This document shows positions 20,301 to 30,480 of a DNA stretch of 64,000 nucleotides, in pieces. Location of the stretch: the NCBI RefSeq assembly GCF_029852145.1, contig NC_079976.1, positions 24,082,924 through 24,146,923 of the forward strand. Reading direction: 5' to 3'. The notes below the pieces were generated by a model. That model made no database searches. It saw nothing but the letters and a program-made list of their open reading frames with translations, and was not told where the DNA came from. Source of the DNA: Microplitis mediator. Its lineage: Eukaryota; Arthropoda; Insecta; Hymenoptera; Braconidae. Every line of letters begins with the position of its first letter. The stretch's first letter is position 1. The translations under genes were made by a program, and so were the position numbers.

Positions 20301-21530
20301 ACCTCAGTCCAATAATTATTGCATACCTGGTTAGTATAATTACACAATTGAACACATTGTAACAAAGTTCATCATAGTTTACTTACTTTTTTCCCTAGAT
20401 CGTTTGAAAGAAGCCTGTGACTGTGACTTAGATTGCAATGCTATAATACATGCAAAATGTTCGATAGATAAAAGATGTGTTTGCAAAGAAAACTATGTTT
20501 CAATTAATGAAACAACTTGTGAACCAATAAAATACGATTTCTGTCCTGTGAACGAACAATGCTATGCAACTACAAATTTTTGCCGTCAAAACAACGATTG
20601 TGACGACTTAGAGCGAAAATATTGTTCAGAAAACCAAAAGTGTATCTGTAAACCAAATTACATAGAGTTAAGCGAAATCTGCCAACCAATTATAGGTGGT
20701 TACTGTTCAAAAAATGAAGATTGTATTCCAGATAATACTTTTTGTATTCTGAACATATGTCTATGCAAATATAGCTATGTAGCTCGATCTAATGATAAAT
20801 GTATACCAGGTAGGCATACATTTTCTACCCTTTTTAATTATGAAACCGAGATAAGTAAATTTTCATTCTACGTACTGAAAAAATTCAAGTAATTCATAGA
20901 GTCCTCGAATTTATACATTATTTGTCATTAAAGTTTCATTGGGAATGTCATGTGAATCAAATGGAGACTGTAATTTGATAAAAAACGCAAAATGTTCGAA
21001 TGGTAAAATATGTACATGCATTGGAAATAGTATTTCACTAAATCAATTTACGTGCACGGTAATTATCGGAGGATCTTGTTCAAACGATGATCATTGCTAC
21101 ATTGAACATTCGAGATGTGTCAATAATAGATGTCGATGCAAGTCTGAATATACATCAGCATCTGATGGCCAGTGTGTAAAAAGTACGTAAATTTACTGAG
21201 AAAAAAAATTAATAAATTTACTCATTGTTTATTATGTTATTTTTCTGTTTACTTATATTTATTTTAGCATCTTTGTTAACTGATTGCTCTGAACGTTCAG
21301 ATTGTCGAGATGCATTACACATGGGTTGCTCAATTAATAATAAATGTGTCTGCAAACCGAATCACATTGCATATATCAACCAATCTTGTAGACCGTTTTT
21401 AGATGGATTTTGTTGGTTAGAAGGTCAATGCATCACGGAAAATTCTGAATGCATAGATAGTAGTTGCACTTGTAAGGATGGTTATGTTAGAGTTTCGAGA
21501 AATACATGCGTGCAATCCCTGGATTATTGA
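13816..21530 (+). CDS. Gene B: tandem paralogue of gene A, secreted EB-type cysteine-rich protein, 12 exons
   Basis: Predicted exons: 13816-13939, 17740-17988, 18074-18325, 18403-18651, 18735-18983, 19078-19326, 19441-19692, 19759-20007, 20081-20329, 20399-20809, 20934-21182, 21268-21530, about 1014 residues. Exon lengths match gene A almost exactly, and all introns are phase 1. Exon 1 encodes a signal peptide with core FLVLILLHANIIF, then YNYQC. Exons 2-9, 11 and 12 encode two six-cysteine EB-type modules each, exon 10 three. By eye, protein identity to gene A falls from about 89% in exon 2 to about 67% in exon 12. Differences include two extra residues in exon 3 and a five-residue longer C-terminus. 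Intron 1 is 3.8 kb and holds a TIR element, a hairpin and a dead LINE, which may affect expression. It is secreted, but its function is unknown. ATTAAA at 21555-21560 is a possible poly(A) signal. Confidence 0.8.
14067..15114. mobile_element. TIR element with CACTGTAAAAAAT ends, GGAGTGAATTCACTCC interior and GT core, in gene B intron 1
   Basis: The terminal inverted repeat CACTGTAAAAAAT is flanked by TA (14065-14066 and 15115-15116). Inside each end are several GGAGTGAATTCACTCCG palindromes (14090-14265 and 14935-15090). The core is a GT microsatellite of about 550 bp. It shares its ends with the element at 1255-1968 but has a different interior motif. No transposase is encoded. Confidence 0.75.
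14312..14858 (+). repeat. (GT)n microsatellite grading into a GTGTGCAAAT minisatellite
   Basis: About 31 uninterrupted GT units (14312-14373) are followed by irregular copies of GTGTGTGCAAAT with GCGTGTGC and GCATGTGTGC variants. The long Cys/Val and His/Thr frames read across it on both strands are artefacts of the dinucleotide repeat. Confidence 0.9.
15117..15610 (+). other. Gene B intron 1, unassigned segment
   Basis: A 73-codon open frame (15295-15516) has no recognisable domain. The surrounding sequence repeats CGAATTCGAGTT and GGGTC-AAAAAACAA words also seen at 13970-14060, implying old repeat DNA. I do not call a gene. Confidence 0.35.
15611..15832. repeat. Long imperfect hairpin (foldback) in gene B intron 1
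   Basis: The left arm about 15611-15702 and the right arm about 15738-15832 are inverted copies of roughly 90 bp, separated by about 35 bp. Both contain TAGTTATTTCCATTTTAATG or its complement, and ACAATTTTATTTCCTAC-like outer ends; by eye about 80% of positions pair. It may be a foldback transposon remnant or an inverted duplication. Confidence 0.65.
15833..16119. other. GC-richer unassigned sequence next to the LINE fragment
   Basis: There are overlapping short open frames on both strands without domain signatures. The composition (CTCGGGCCCACC, GGGCCCCC) differs from the AT-rich surroundings, so it may be part of the same or another retroelement. Confidence 0.3.
16120..17115 (-). pseudogene. 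Dead non-LTR retrotransposon fragment (endonuclease domain, R1/Jockey-like)
   Basis: Read on the minus strand, the frame gives, in order: LFLQEPYAAA (about 17020), GFGSNGRIAATTRERPF, LFRMDAKARS, GEGPTYESTSG, SYIDVTLATPKLARYVRDW, then STDHYAIDVSL, a linker with RFNLALADWKKF, and a broken YPWW-x-PEL. These are successive motifs of the apurinic-type endonuclease and the linker before the reverse transcriptase in R1/Jockey-type LINEs. Several in-frame stops interrupt it (for example after ARSIR and after TSG, and near the PWW motif), and no reverse transcriptase follows. It lies antisense in intron 1 of gene B and is absent from gene A. It is a 5'-part fragment, not an active element. Confidence 0.72.
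17520..17739 (+). repeat. Highly conserved end of intron 1, copy B (copy A at 6830-7058)
   Basis: This last 220 bp of intron 1 matches 6830-7058 at nearly every base, including TCGTACTAGTGTGATCCTAC, AACAACCATGCTGTAAG and the polypyrimidine stretch ending TTTTGATCACAG. It marks the left edge of the alignable part of the A/B duplication. The match is better than in many of the downstream exons. Confidence 0.75.
21268..21530 (+). CDS. Gene B exon 12: last two modules and stop
   Basis: It encodes TDCSERSDC... CRPFLDGFC... NTCVQSLDY and ends at TGA (21528-21530). It carries five residues more than gene A because the first possible stop codon of gene A is CAA here. Confidence 0.75.
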
Positions 21531-21676
21531 AGAAGTTGATAAATTTACAAAAATATTAAAATTCACAAAATAATTTGTAAAGTACGAATTCCATCAATTT
21601 TATCAATCTCCATAGTTATCAATTTAATTCTTATTGCCATCACAACTTCAGATTTAACCCGTCAGCACTCACGTTA

Positions 21677-22953
21677 GGGTAAATGTGGGTATTACTGCGG
21701 TTGTGGGTAATACTGCGGATATTTTTAATTTGATAATAAATAAATGATATATTAGTTCTTGAAGCTTAAATAAATTATTACTAATAACTTATACCTTTAA
21801 AGATAAGATGGATCAATTGTTTTATAAATAAAATTGTTAATTCAATTTATTTTTAACTAATTAAAATTGACACGTGGTAAAGATATGAATTTATGCCTAC
21901 TTTGTGAGTTTCTGTGGCAAAAGCAGTGACACGAATAGGCCTTTTATTATAAATATATAATTTTATTGTGCTTATTTATTTTATGTAGGAGTAAGATAAT
22001 ACTTATTTAATATCAAAAATTCAATAAAACATGATTTTTATTAATAATTTTTTTTTTTAATTACTGCCGCAGTAATTAGTACTTAAAAATCGATAGTGTA
22101 TGTATTACTGCGGTTTTTTCAAAAATTCCGCAGTAATTGAAGCGCCTCTAGTTGTACAGGTTTGTCCCTATTACTGCGACTAAAAATATTTACATCCTAA
22201 CCTACAAAAATATAACGTGTGTTAAAGTGTGATCAAGTGGTAGATGAAAAAATGGGTAAAATTAATAGAAAAACGAATGTTAGTAAGAAAAAAAACATAA
22301 AATCGAAAGGAATGAAAAATGCGAGAAAAAATTTGAAAAACAGCAACAAAAAATTAAAGAAGCGGAGGAGAAACAAAAGTTAAAAGAAGAAGCGTTGCTG
22401 AAAAAATTAAAAGCTGCAGAAATAAAGAAGAAAATTGCTGAGCTTGAAGCTGCAGAACTTAAATTACAAAAACAAATTAATAATAATTAGTATAATAGAC
22501 AAATGATTTTATCGTAGCTATAAAACTATGCTGGTCAATTTTAGTAGTATAATTTAAAAGTGCTGTGTTTAGTTGTAATATTTATTTTTTGAAATAAAGA
22601 TAGTTTTTACTTATTTTAATACACTTATAATTGGTTCTCTAATGTTTTTCTTCCAAATTTTTAACAAATTCTCAACTCTTGACCATCTTGAGCTATCCGC
22701 AGTAATAGGCACGCAGTAATTGGGGTAAGCTGCTTTCAGACCCGCAGTAATACATGCTACTGAACTTTTTTTTAAATCACTGATTATTTAAATAAACAAT
22801 TGATTTATTGCATAATTTGATGTTTTTTATGTTCAAAATTAGTTAAATTTCAGTATAAAAAAAAAATATCACTGATTTCGTGCAATGATCACCATAAAAC
22901 CCTTTTTAAAGTTAGACCTATCTAAAAAACCGCAGTAATACCCACATTTACCC
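21677..22953 (+). mobile_element. TA-flanked DNA element with ATTACTGCGG subterminal repeats, inside the piggyBac-like MITE
   Basis: The terminal inverted repeat begins GGGTAAATGTGGGTATTACT at 21677, with its complement ending at 22953 (24 bp). TA flanks both sides (21675-21676, 22954-22955). At least eight further copies of ATTACTGCGG or CCGCAGTAAT lie inside both halves. The centre has a remnant coding segment (22287-22490). The TA duplication and a lysine/glutamate-rich coding tail suggest a Tc1/mariner-pogo-type element with most of its transposase deleted. Confidence 0.75.
22287..22490 (+). pseudogene. Lys/Glu-rich coiled-coil reading frame, probable transposase C-terminal remnant
   Basis: An open frame without its own ATG reads KFEKQQQKIKEAEEKQKLKE, then LLKKLKAAEIKKKIAELEAA, and ends at TAG 22490. 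It is strongly helical with heptad-like leucines. The ATG at 22252 lies in a different frame that stops early at 22380-22382, consistent with a frameshift. Charged coiled-coil tails are common at the C-terminus of pogo/Tigger-type transposases. This fits the TA-flanked element around it, but the catalytic DDE domain is missing. Confidence 0.5.
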
Positions 22954-23396
22954 TATGAGCATTTTGCTCACGCTCGATTTAAAACAATGATAAATTTTTT
23001 TTTTTCAAATGGAAAGGGTAGATGAAATTTTTTCTACCTTCGAGTAATTTTATCTATTTTCAAATTATGAACCTTTGAAATGCCTTGATATTATATTAAA
23101 TTTATAAGAAAATATTTTTCTCATGCGCGTTGGAAATTGTGAGCATTCTTCTCATCACGGGATTATAGGTGTAACAAAAAAAAATTTACTTTCGGTAACG
23201 TTCGGGCCAGTTCGTGTGCCTTCGTAAGTGAATAGCTGATCGGCCGCACTCGGTATACTTCGTAACTTTTAAACTTATCCCCCGTTACAAGTGCGCCAAC
23301 GCGCGCGAGATGTTAGACGCATGCGCATAGGTGAGCAAATCTCTCATCATGAGAGTAAAGATTACCGGAAAGTCCACGTGAGTGCTGACGGGTTAA

Positions 23397-24295
23397 GATA
23401 AATTTTTCACGCAGAAAGATAATTAACCACCAAAACTTCAGAGTGAATGTAAAGATAAGTATCATCTTTAGCTGATAATTTATGAATATCAATTCACGAA
23501 ATCATTCATTATTATGATATTTTATACATATGTATATTTCACTCGGCGAATACTCATCTATACTCAAAATTTCTTTACTCAAGCACAAAGACGACATCTA
23601 TACTCAGTGACGACTATATTAAATGACAACTGTACTCCACTAAATTTTTGTAAACATCTCATCTATATTATGTTTACTCAAAGTCCTCTATATTCAAAGA
23701 CATCTTTACTCAATATCCACAGATAAAAAAGATTGTCAATAATGAAGTAATTCATAGATAAGACTATTCGGAAAGTCGATAACAAAGAAAATCACAAAAG
23801 TATTTAAATATTAAATAAAGAAAAATTAATTTTTTAAATAAAAGTAAAATGTTTTTATCATTTTTACTTTGAAAACGATATAAAAAAAAATTTAACAAGA
23901 GCGTTTTTGTTAAGCTTTTGATTTAATTATAATTAATTAGTTATTTATAAATTCTCATGATGTATTGGTCCGAAATAAATGAAAAAAAAAAATTATTAAA
24001 AGAAAAAACTATTTCATAAATACATGTAACCTGAAACCATTTGGTCTGGGCGATACTTGCTCATGTAAACTGGAACCATTTATGATACTTATAAGTCTCA
24101 GGTTATAAATTAATTTGGTTTAGTATTTATTTTTAATTTTAACAATTATTATTTTTTTCTTTTATGTATTAAATGTATAAGATGTATTAAGGATTTATGA
24201 GAAAATACTTTGGAGATCAGTTTAGAATAATAGTTTTTAAAAAGAGATTCAAAACTGACATAGTTATTGATAATATTTATAATGGTACCAATTTT
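23397..24295. other. AT-rich junction between the MITE and the satellite array
   Basis: No gene is recognised. A patch at 23540-23710 repeats CTATACTCA / TTTACTCAA words at irregular spacing, and the rest is simple AT-rich DNA. The single open frame at 23514-23726 follows this repeat and has no domain. Confidence 0.4.
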
Positions 24296-27200
24296 ATAGT
24301 GACTTCGCGATTTTATTCCAAAGTAGCAAGATTTCAAAAATAATAGTAAAGTTGTAGGTCTCCCCCATTTGAAATTGACTAAAAAATACATTTCTGTGAG
24401 TCACCCCGTGAGAATCACCTACTTTATGGCATGAACATTATTTTAAACTCGACAACACATGAAACTCGAATTTCCATAGTGATTTCGCGATTTTATTCCA
24501 AAGTAATGGTAAAGTTGTAGGTCTCCCCCATTTAAAATTGACTAAAAAATACATTTCTGTGAGTCACCCCGTAAGAATCGCCTACTTTATGGCATGAACT
24601 TTATTTTAAACTCGACAACACATGAAACTTGAATTTCCATAGTGATTTCGCGATTTTATTCCAAAGTAATGGTAAAGTTGTAGGTCTCCCCCATTTGAAA
24701 TTGACTAAAAAATACATTTCTGTGAGTCACCCCGTAAGAATCGCCTACTTTATGGCATGAACTTTATTTTAAACTCGACAACACATGAAACTCGAATTTC
24801 CATAGTGATTTCGCGATTTTATTCCAAAGTAATGGTAAAGTTGTAGGTCTCCCCCATTTGAAATTGACTAAAAAATACATTTCTGTGAGTCACCCCGTAA
24901 GAATCGCCTACTTTATGGCATGAACTTTATTTTAAACTCGACAACACATGAAACTCGAATTTCCATAGTGATTTCGCGATTTTATTCCAAAGTAATGGTA
25001 AAGTTGTAGGTCTCCCCCATTTGAAATTGACTAAAAAATACATTTCTGTGAGTCACCCCGTAAGAATCGCCTACTTTATGGCATGAACTTTATTTTAAAC
25101 TCGACAACACATGAAACTCGAATTTCCATAGTGATTTCGCGATTTTATTCCAAAGTAATGGTAAAGTTGTAGGTCTCCCCCATTTGAAATTGACTAAAAA
25201 ATACATTTCTGTGAGTCACCCCGTAAGAATCGCCTACTTTATGGCATGAACTTTATTTTAAACTCGACAACACATGAAACTTGAATTTCCATAGTGATTT
25301 CGCGATTTTATTCCAAAGTAATGGTAAAGTTGTAGGTCTCCCCCATTTGAAATTGACTAAAAAATACATTTCTGTGAGTCACCCCGTAAGAATCGCCTAC
25401 TTTATGGCATGAACTTTATTTTAAACTCGACAACACATGAAACTCGAATTTCCATAGTGATTTCGCGATTTTATTCCAAAGTAATGGTAAAGTTGTAGGT
25501 CTCCCCCATTTGAAATTGACTAAAAAATACATTTCTGTGAGTCACCCCGTAAGAATCGCCTACTTTATGGCATGAACTTTATTTTAAACTCGACAACACA
25601 TGAAACTCGAATTTCCATAGTGATTTCGCGATTTTATTCCAAAGTAATGGTAAAGTTGTAGGTCTCCCCCATTTAAAATTGACTAAAAAATACATTTCTG
25701 TGAGTCACCCCGTAAAAATCGCCTACTTTATGGCATGAACTTTATTTTAAACTCGACAACACATGAAACTCGAATTTCCATAGTGATTTCGCGATTTTAT
25801 TCCAAAGTAATGGTAAAGTTGTAGGTCTCCCCCATTTGAAATTGACTAAAAAATACATTTCTGTGAGTCACCCCGTAAGAATCGCCTACTTTATGGCATG
25901 AACTTTATTTTAAACTCGACAACACATGAAACTTGAATTTCCATAGTGATTTCGCGATTTTATTCCAAAGTAATGGTAAAGTTGTAGGTCTCCCCCATTT
26001 GAAATTGACTAAAAAATACATTTCTGTGAGTCACCCCGTAAGAATCGCCTACTTTATGGCATGAACTTTATTTTAAACTCGATAACACATGAAACTCGAA
26101 TTTCCATAGTGATTTCGCGATTTTATTCCAAAGTAATGGTAAAGTTGTAGGTCTCCCCCATTTAAAATTGACTAAAAAATACATTTCTGTGAGTCACCCC
26201 GTAAGAATCGCCTACTTTATGGCATGAACTTTATTTTAAACTCGACAACACATGAAACTTGAATTTCCATAGTGATTTCGCGATTTTATTCCAAAGTAAT
26301 GGTAAAGTTGTAGGTCTCCCCCATTTGAAATTGACTAAAAAATACATTTCTGTGAGTCACCCCGTAAGAATCGCCTACTTTATGGCATGAACTTTATTTT
26401 AAACTCGACAACACATGAAACTCGAATTTCCATAGTGATTTCGCGATTTTATTCCAAAGTAATGGTAAAGTTGTAGGTCTCCCCCATTTGAAATTGACTA
26501 AAAAATACATTTCTGTGAGTCACCCCGTAAGAATCGCCTACTTTATGGCATGAACTTTATTTTAAACTCGACAACACATGAAACTCGAATTTCCATAGTG
26601 ATTTCGCGATTTTATTCCAAAGTAATGGTAAAGTTGTAGGTCTCCCCCATTTGAAATTGACTAAAAAATACATTTCTGTGAGTCACCCCGTAAGAATCGC
26701 CTACTTTATGGCATGAACTTTATTTTAAACTCGACAACACATGAAACTTGAATTTCCATAGTGATTTCGCGATTTTATTCCAAAGTAATGGTAAAGTTGT
26801 AGGTCTCCCCCATTTGAAATTGACTAAAAAATACATTTCTGTGAGTCACCCCGTAAGAATCGCCTACTTTATGGCATGAACTTTATTTTAAACTCGACAA
26901 CACATGAAACTCGAATTTCCATAGTGATTTCGCGATTTTATTCCAAAGTAATGGTAAAGTTGTAGGTCTCCCCCATTTAAAATTGACTAAAAAATACATT
27001 TCTGTGAGTCACCCCGTAAGAATCGCCTACTTTATGGCATGAACTTTATTTTAAACTCGACAACACATGAAACTCGAATTTCCATAGTGATTTCGCGATT
27101 TTATTCCAAAGTAATGGTAAAGTTGTAGGTCTCCTCCATTTGAAATTGACTAAAAAATACATTTCTGTGAGTCACCCCGTAAGAATCGCCTACTTTATGG

Positions 27201-29480
27201 CATGAACTTTATTTTAAACTCGACAACACATGAAACTCGAATTTCCATAGTGATTTCGCGATTTTATTCCAAAGTAATGGTAAAGTTGTAGGTCTCCCCC
27301 ATTTGAAATTGACTAAAAAATACATTTCTGTGAGTCACCCCGTGAGAATCGCCTACTTTGTGGCATGAACATTATTTTAAACTCGACAACACATAAAACT
27401 CGAATTTCCATAGTGATTTCGCGATTTTATTCCAAAGTAATGGTAAAGTTGTAGGTCTCCCCCATTTGAAATTGACTAAAAAATACGTTTCTGTAAGTCA
27501 CCCCGTAAGAATCACCTACTTTGTGGCATGAACTTTATTTTAAACTCGACAACACATGAAACTCGAATTTCCATAGTGATTTCGCGATTTTATTCCAAAG
27601 TAATGGTAAAGTTGTAGGTCTCCCCCATTTAAAATTGACTAAAAAATACATTTCTGTGAGTCACCCCGTAAGAATCGCCTACTTTATGGCATGAACTTTA
27701 TTTTAAACTCGACAACACATGAAACTCGAATTTCCATAGTGATTTCGCGATTTTATTCCAAAGTAATAGTAAAGTTGTAGGTCTCCCCCATTTAAAATTG
27801 ACTAGAAAATACATTTCTGTGAGTCACCCCGTAAGAATCGCCTACTTTATGGCATGAACTTTATTTTAAACTCGACAACACATGAAACTCGAATTTCCAT
27901 AGTGATTTCGCGATTTTATTCCAAAGTAATGGTAAAGTTGTAGGTCTCCCCCATTTAAAATTGACTAAAAAATACATTTCTGTGAGTCACCCCGTGAGAA
28001 TCACCTAATTTATGGCATGAACATTATTTTAAACTCGACAACACATGAAACTCGAATTTCCATAGTGATTTCGCGATTTTATTCCAAAGTAATGGTAAAG
28101 TTGTAGGTCTCCCCCATTTGAAATTGACTAAAAAATACATTTCTGTGAGTCACCCCGTAAGAATCGCCTACTTTATGGCATGAACTTTATTTTAAACTCG
28201 ACAACACATGAAACTCGAATTTCCATAGTGATTTCGCGATTTTATTCCAAAGTAATGGTAAAGTTGTAGGTCTCCCCCATTTGAAATTGACTAAAAAATA
28301 CATTTCTGTGAGTCACCCCGTAAGAATCGCCTACTTTATGGCATGAACTTTATTTTAAACTCGACAACACATGAAACTCGAATTTCCATAGTGATTTCGC
28401 GATTTTATTCCAAAGTAATGGTAAAGTTGTAGGTCTCCCCCATTTGAAATTGACTAAAAAATACATTTCTGTGAGTCACCCCGTAAGAATCGCCTACTTT
28501 ATGGCATGAACTTTATTTTAAACTCGACAACACATGAAACTCGAATTTCCATAGTGATTTCGCGATTTTATTCCAAAGTAATAGTAAAGTTGTAGGTCTC
28601 CCCCATTTAAAATTGACTAAAAAATACATTTCTGTGAGTCACCCCGTAAGAATCGCCTACTTTATGGCATGAACTTTATTTTAAACTCGACAACACATGA
28701 AACTCGAATTTCCATAGTGATTTCGCGATTTTATTCCAAAGTAATGGTAAAGTTGTAGGTCTCCCCCATTTGAAATTGACTAAAAAATACGTTTCTGTGA
28801 GTCACCCCGTAAGAATCGCCTACTTTATGGCATGAACTTTATTTTAAACTCGACAACACATGAAACTCGAATTTCCATAGTGATTTCGCGATTTTATTCC
28901 AAAGTAATGGTAAAGTTGTAGGTCTCCTCCATTTGAAATTGACTAAAAAATACATTTCTGTGAGTCACCCCGTAAGAATCGCCTACTTTATGGCATGAAC
29001 TTTATTTTAAACTCGACAACACATGAAACTCGAATTTCCATAGTGATTTCGCGATTTTATTCCAAAGTAATGGTAAAGTTGTAGGTCTCCCCCATTTGAA
29101 ATTGACTAAAAAATACATTTCTGTGAGTCACCCCGTGAGAATCGCCTACTTTGTGGCATGAACATTATTTTAAACTCGACAACACATGAAACTCGAATTT
29201 CCATAGTGATTTCGCGATTTTATTCCAAAGTAATGGTAAAGTTGTAGGTCTCCCCCATTTGAAATTGACTACAAAATACATTTCCGTGAGTCACCCCGTG
29301 AGAATCGCCTACTTTATGGCATGAACTTTATTTTAAACTCGACAACACATGAAACTCGAATTTCCATAGTGATTTCGCGATTTTATTCCAAAGTAATGGT
29401 AAAGTTGTAGGTCTCCCCCATTTGAAATTGACTAAAAAATACATTTCTGTGAGTCACCCCGTGAGAATCGCCTACTTTGT

Positions 29481-30480
29481 AGCATGAACATTATTTTAAA
29501 CTCGGCAACACATGAAACTCGAATTTCCATAGTGATTTCGCGATTTTATTCCAAAGTAATGGTAAAGTTGTAGGTCTCCCCCATTTAAAATTGACTAAAA
29601 AATACATTTCTGTGAGTCACCCCGTAAGAATCGCCTACTTTATGGCATGAACTTTATTTTAAACTCGACAACACATGAAACTCGAATTTCCATAGTGATT
29701 TCGCGATTTTATTCCAAAGTAATGGTAAAGTTGTAGGTCTCCCCCATTTGAAATTGACTAAAAAATACATTTCTGTGAGTCACCCCGTAAGAATCGCCTA
29801 CTTTATGGCATGAACTTTATTTTAAACTCGACAACACATGAAACTCGAATTTCCATAGTGATTTCGCGATTTTATTCCAAAGTAATGGTAAAGTTGTAGG
29901 TCTCCCCCATTTGAAATTGACTAAAAAATACATTTCTGTGAGTCACCCCGTAAGAATCGCCTACTTTATGGCATGAACTTTATTTTAAACTCGACAACAC
30001 ATGAAACTCGAATTTCCATAGTGATTTCGCGATTTTATTCCAAAGTAATGGTAAAGTTGTAGGTCTTTCCCATTTAAAATTGACTAAAAAATACATTTCT
30101 GTGAGTCACCCCGTAAGAATCGCCTACTTTATGGCATGAACTTTATTTTAAACTCGACAACACATGAAACTCGAATTTCCATAGTGATTTCGCGATTTTA
30201 TTCCAAAGTAATGGTAAAGTTGTAGGTCTCCCCCATTTGAAATTGACTAAAAAATACATTTCTGTGAGTCACCCCGTAAGAATCGCCTACTTTATGGCAT
30301 GAACTTTATTTTAAACTCGACAACACATGAAACTCGAATTTCCATAGTGATTTCGCGATTTTATTCCAAAGTAATGGTAAAGTTGTAGGTCTCCCCCATT
30401 TGAAATTGACTAAAAAATACATTTCTGTGAGTCACCCCGTGAGAATCGCCTACTTTGTAGCATGAACATTATTTTAAACT
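29481..30480. repeat. 978-bp higher-order repeat (6 monomers)
   Basis: The rare combination TTTGTAGCATGAACATT plus CTCGGCAAC occurs at 29481 and again exactly 978 bp later at 30459 (6 x 163), with the intervening order of monomer types repeated. Confidence 0.6.

Larger units (their letters stand above)
21654..23396. mobile_element. piggyBac-like MITE with TTAA duplication
   Basis: The 17-bp perfect terminal inverted repeat CCCGTCAGCACTCACGT (21658-21674) has its complement at 23376-23392. TTAA lies immediately outside both ends (21654-21657, 23393-23396). CCC-starting ends with TTAA duplication are diagnostic of the piggyBac superfamily. Without the inserted element (21677-22953) it would be about 460 bp and non-coding. 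It starts about 120 bp after the stop of gene B. Confidence 0.8.
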
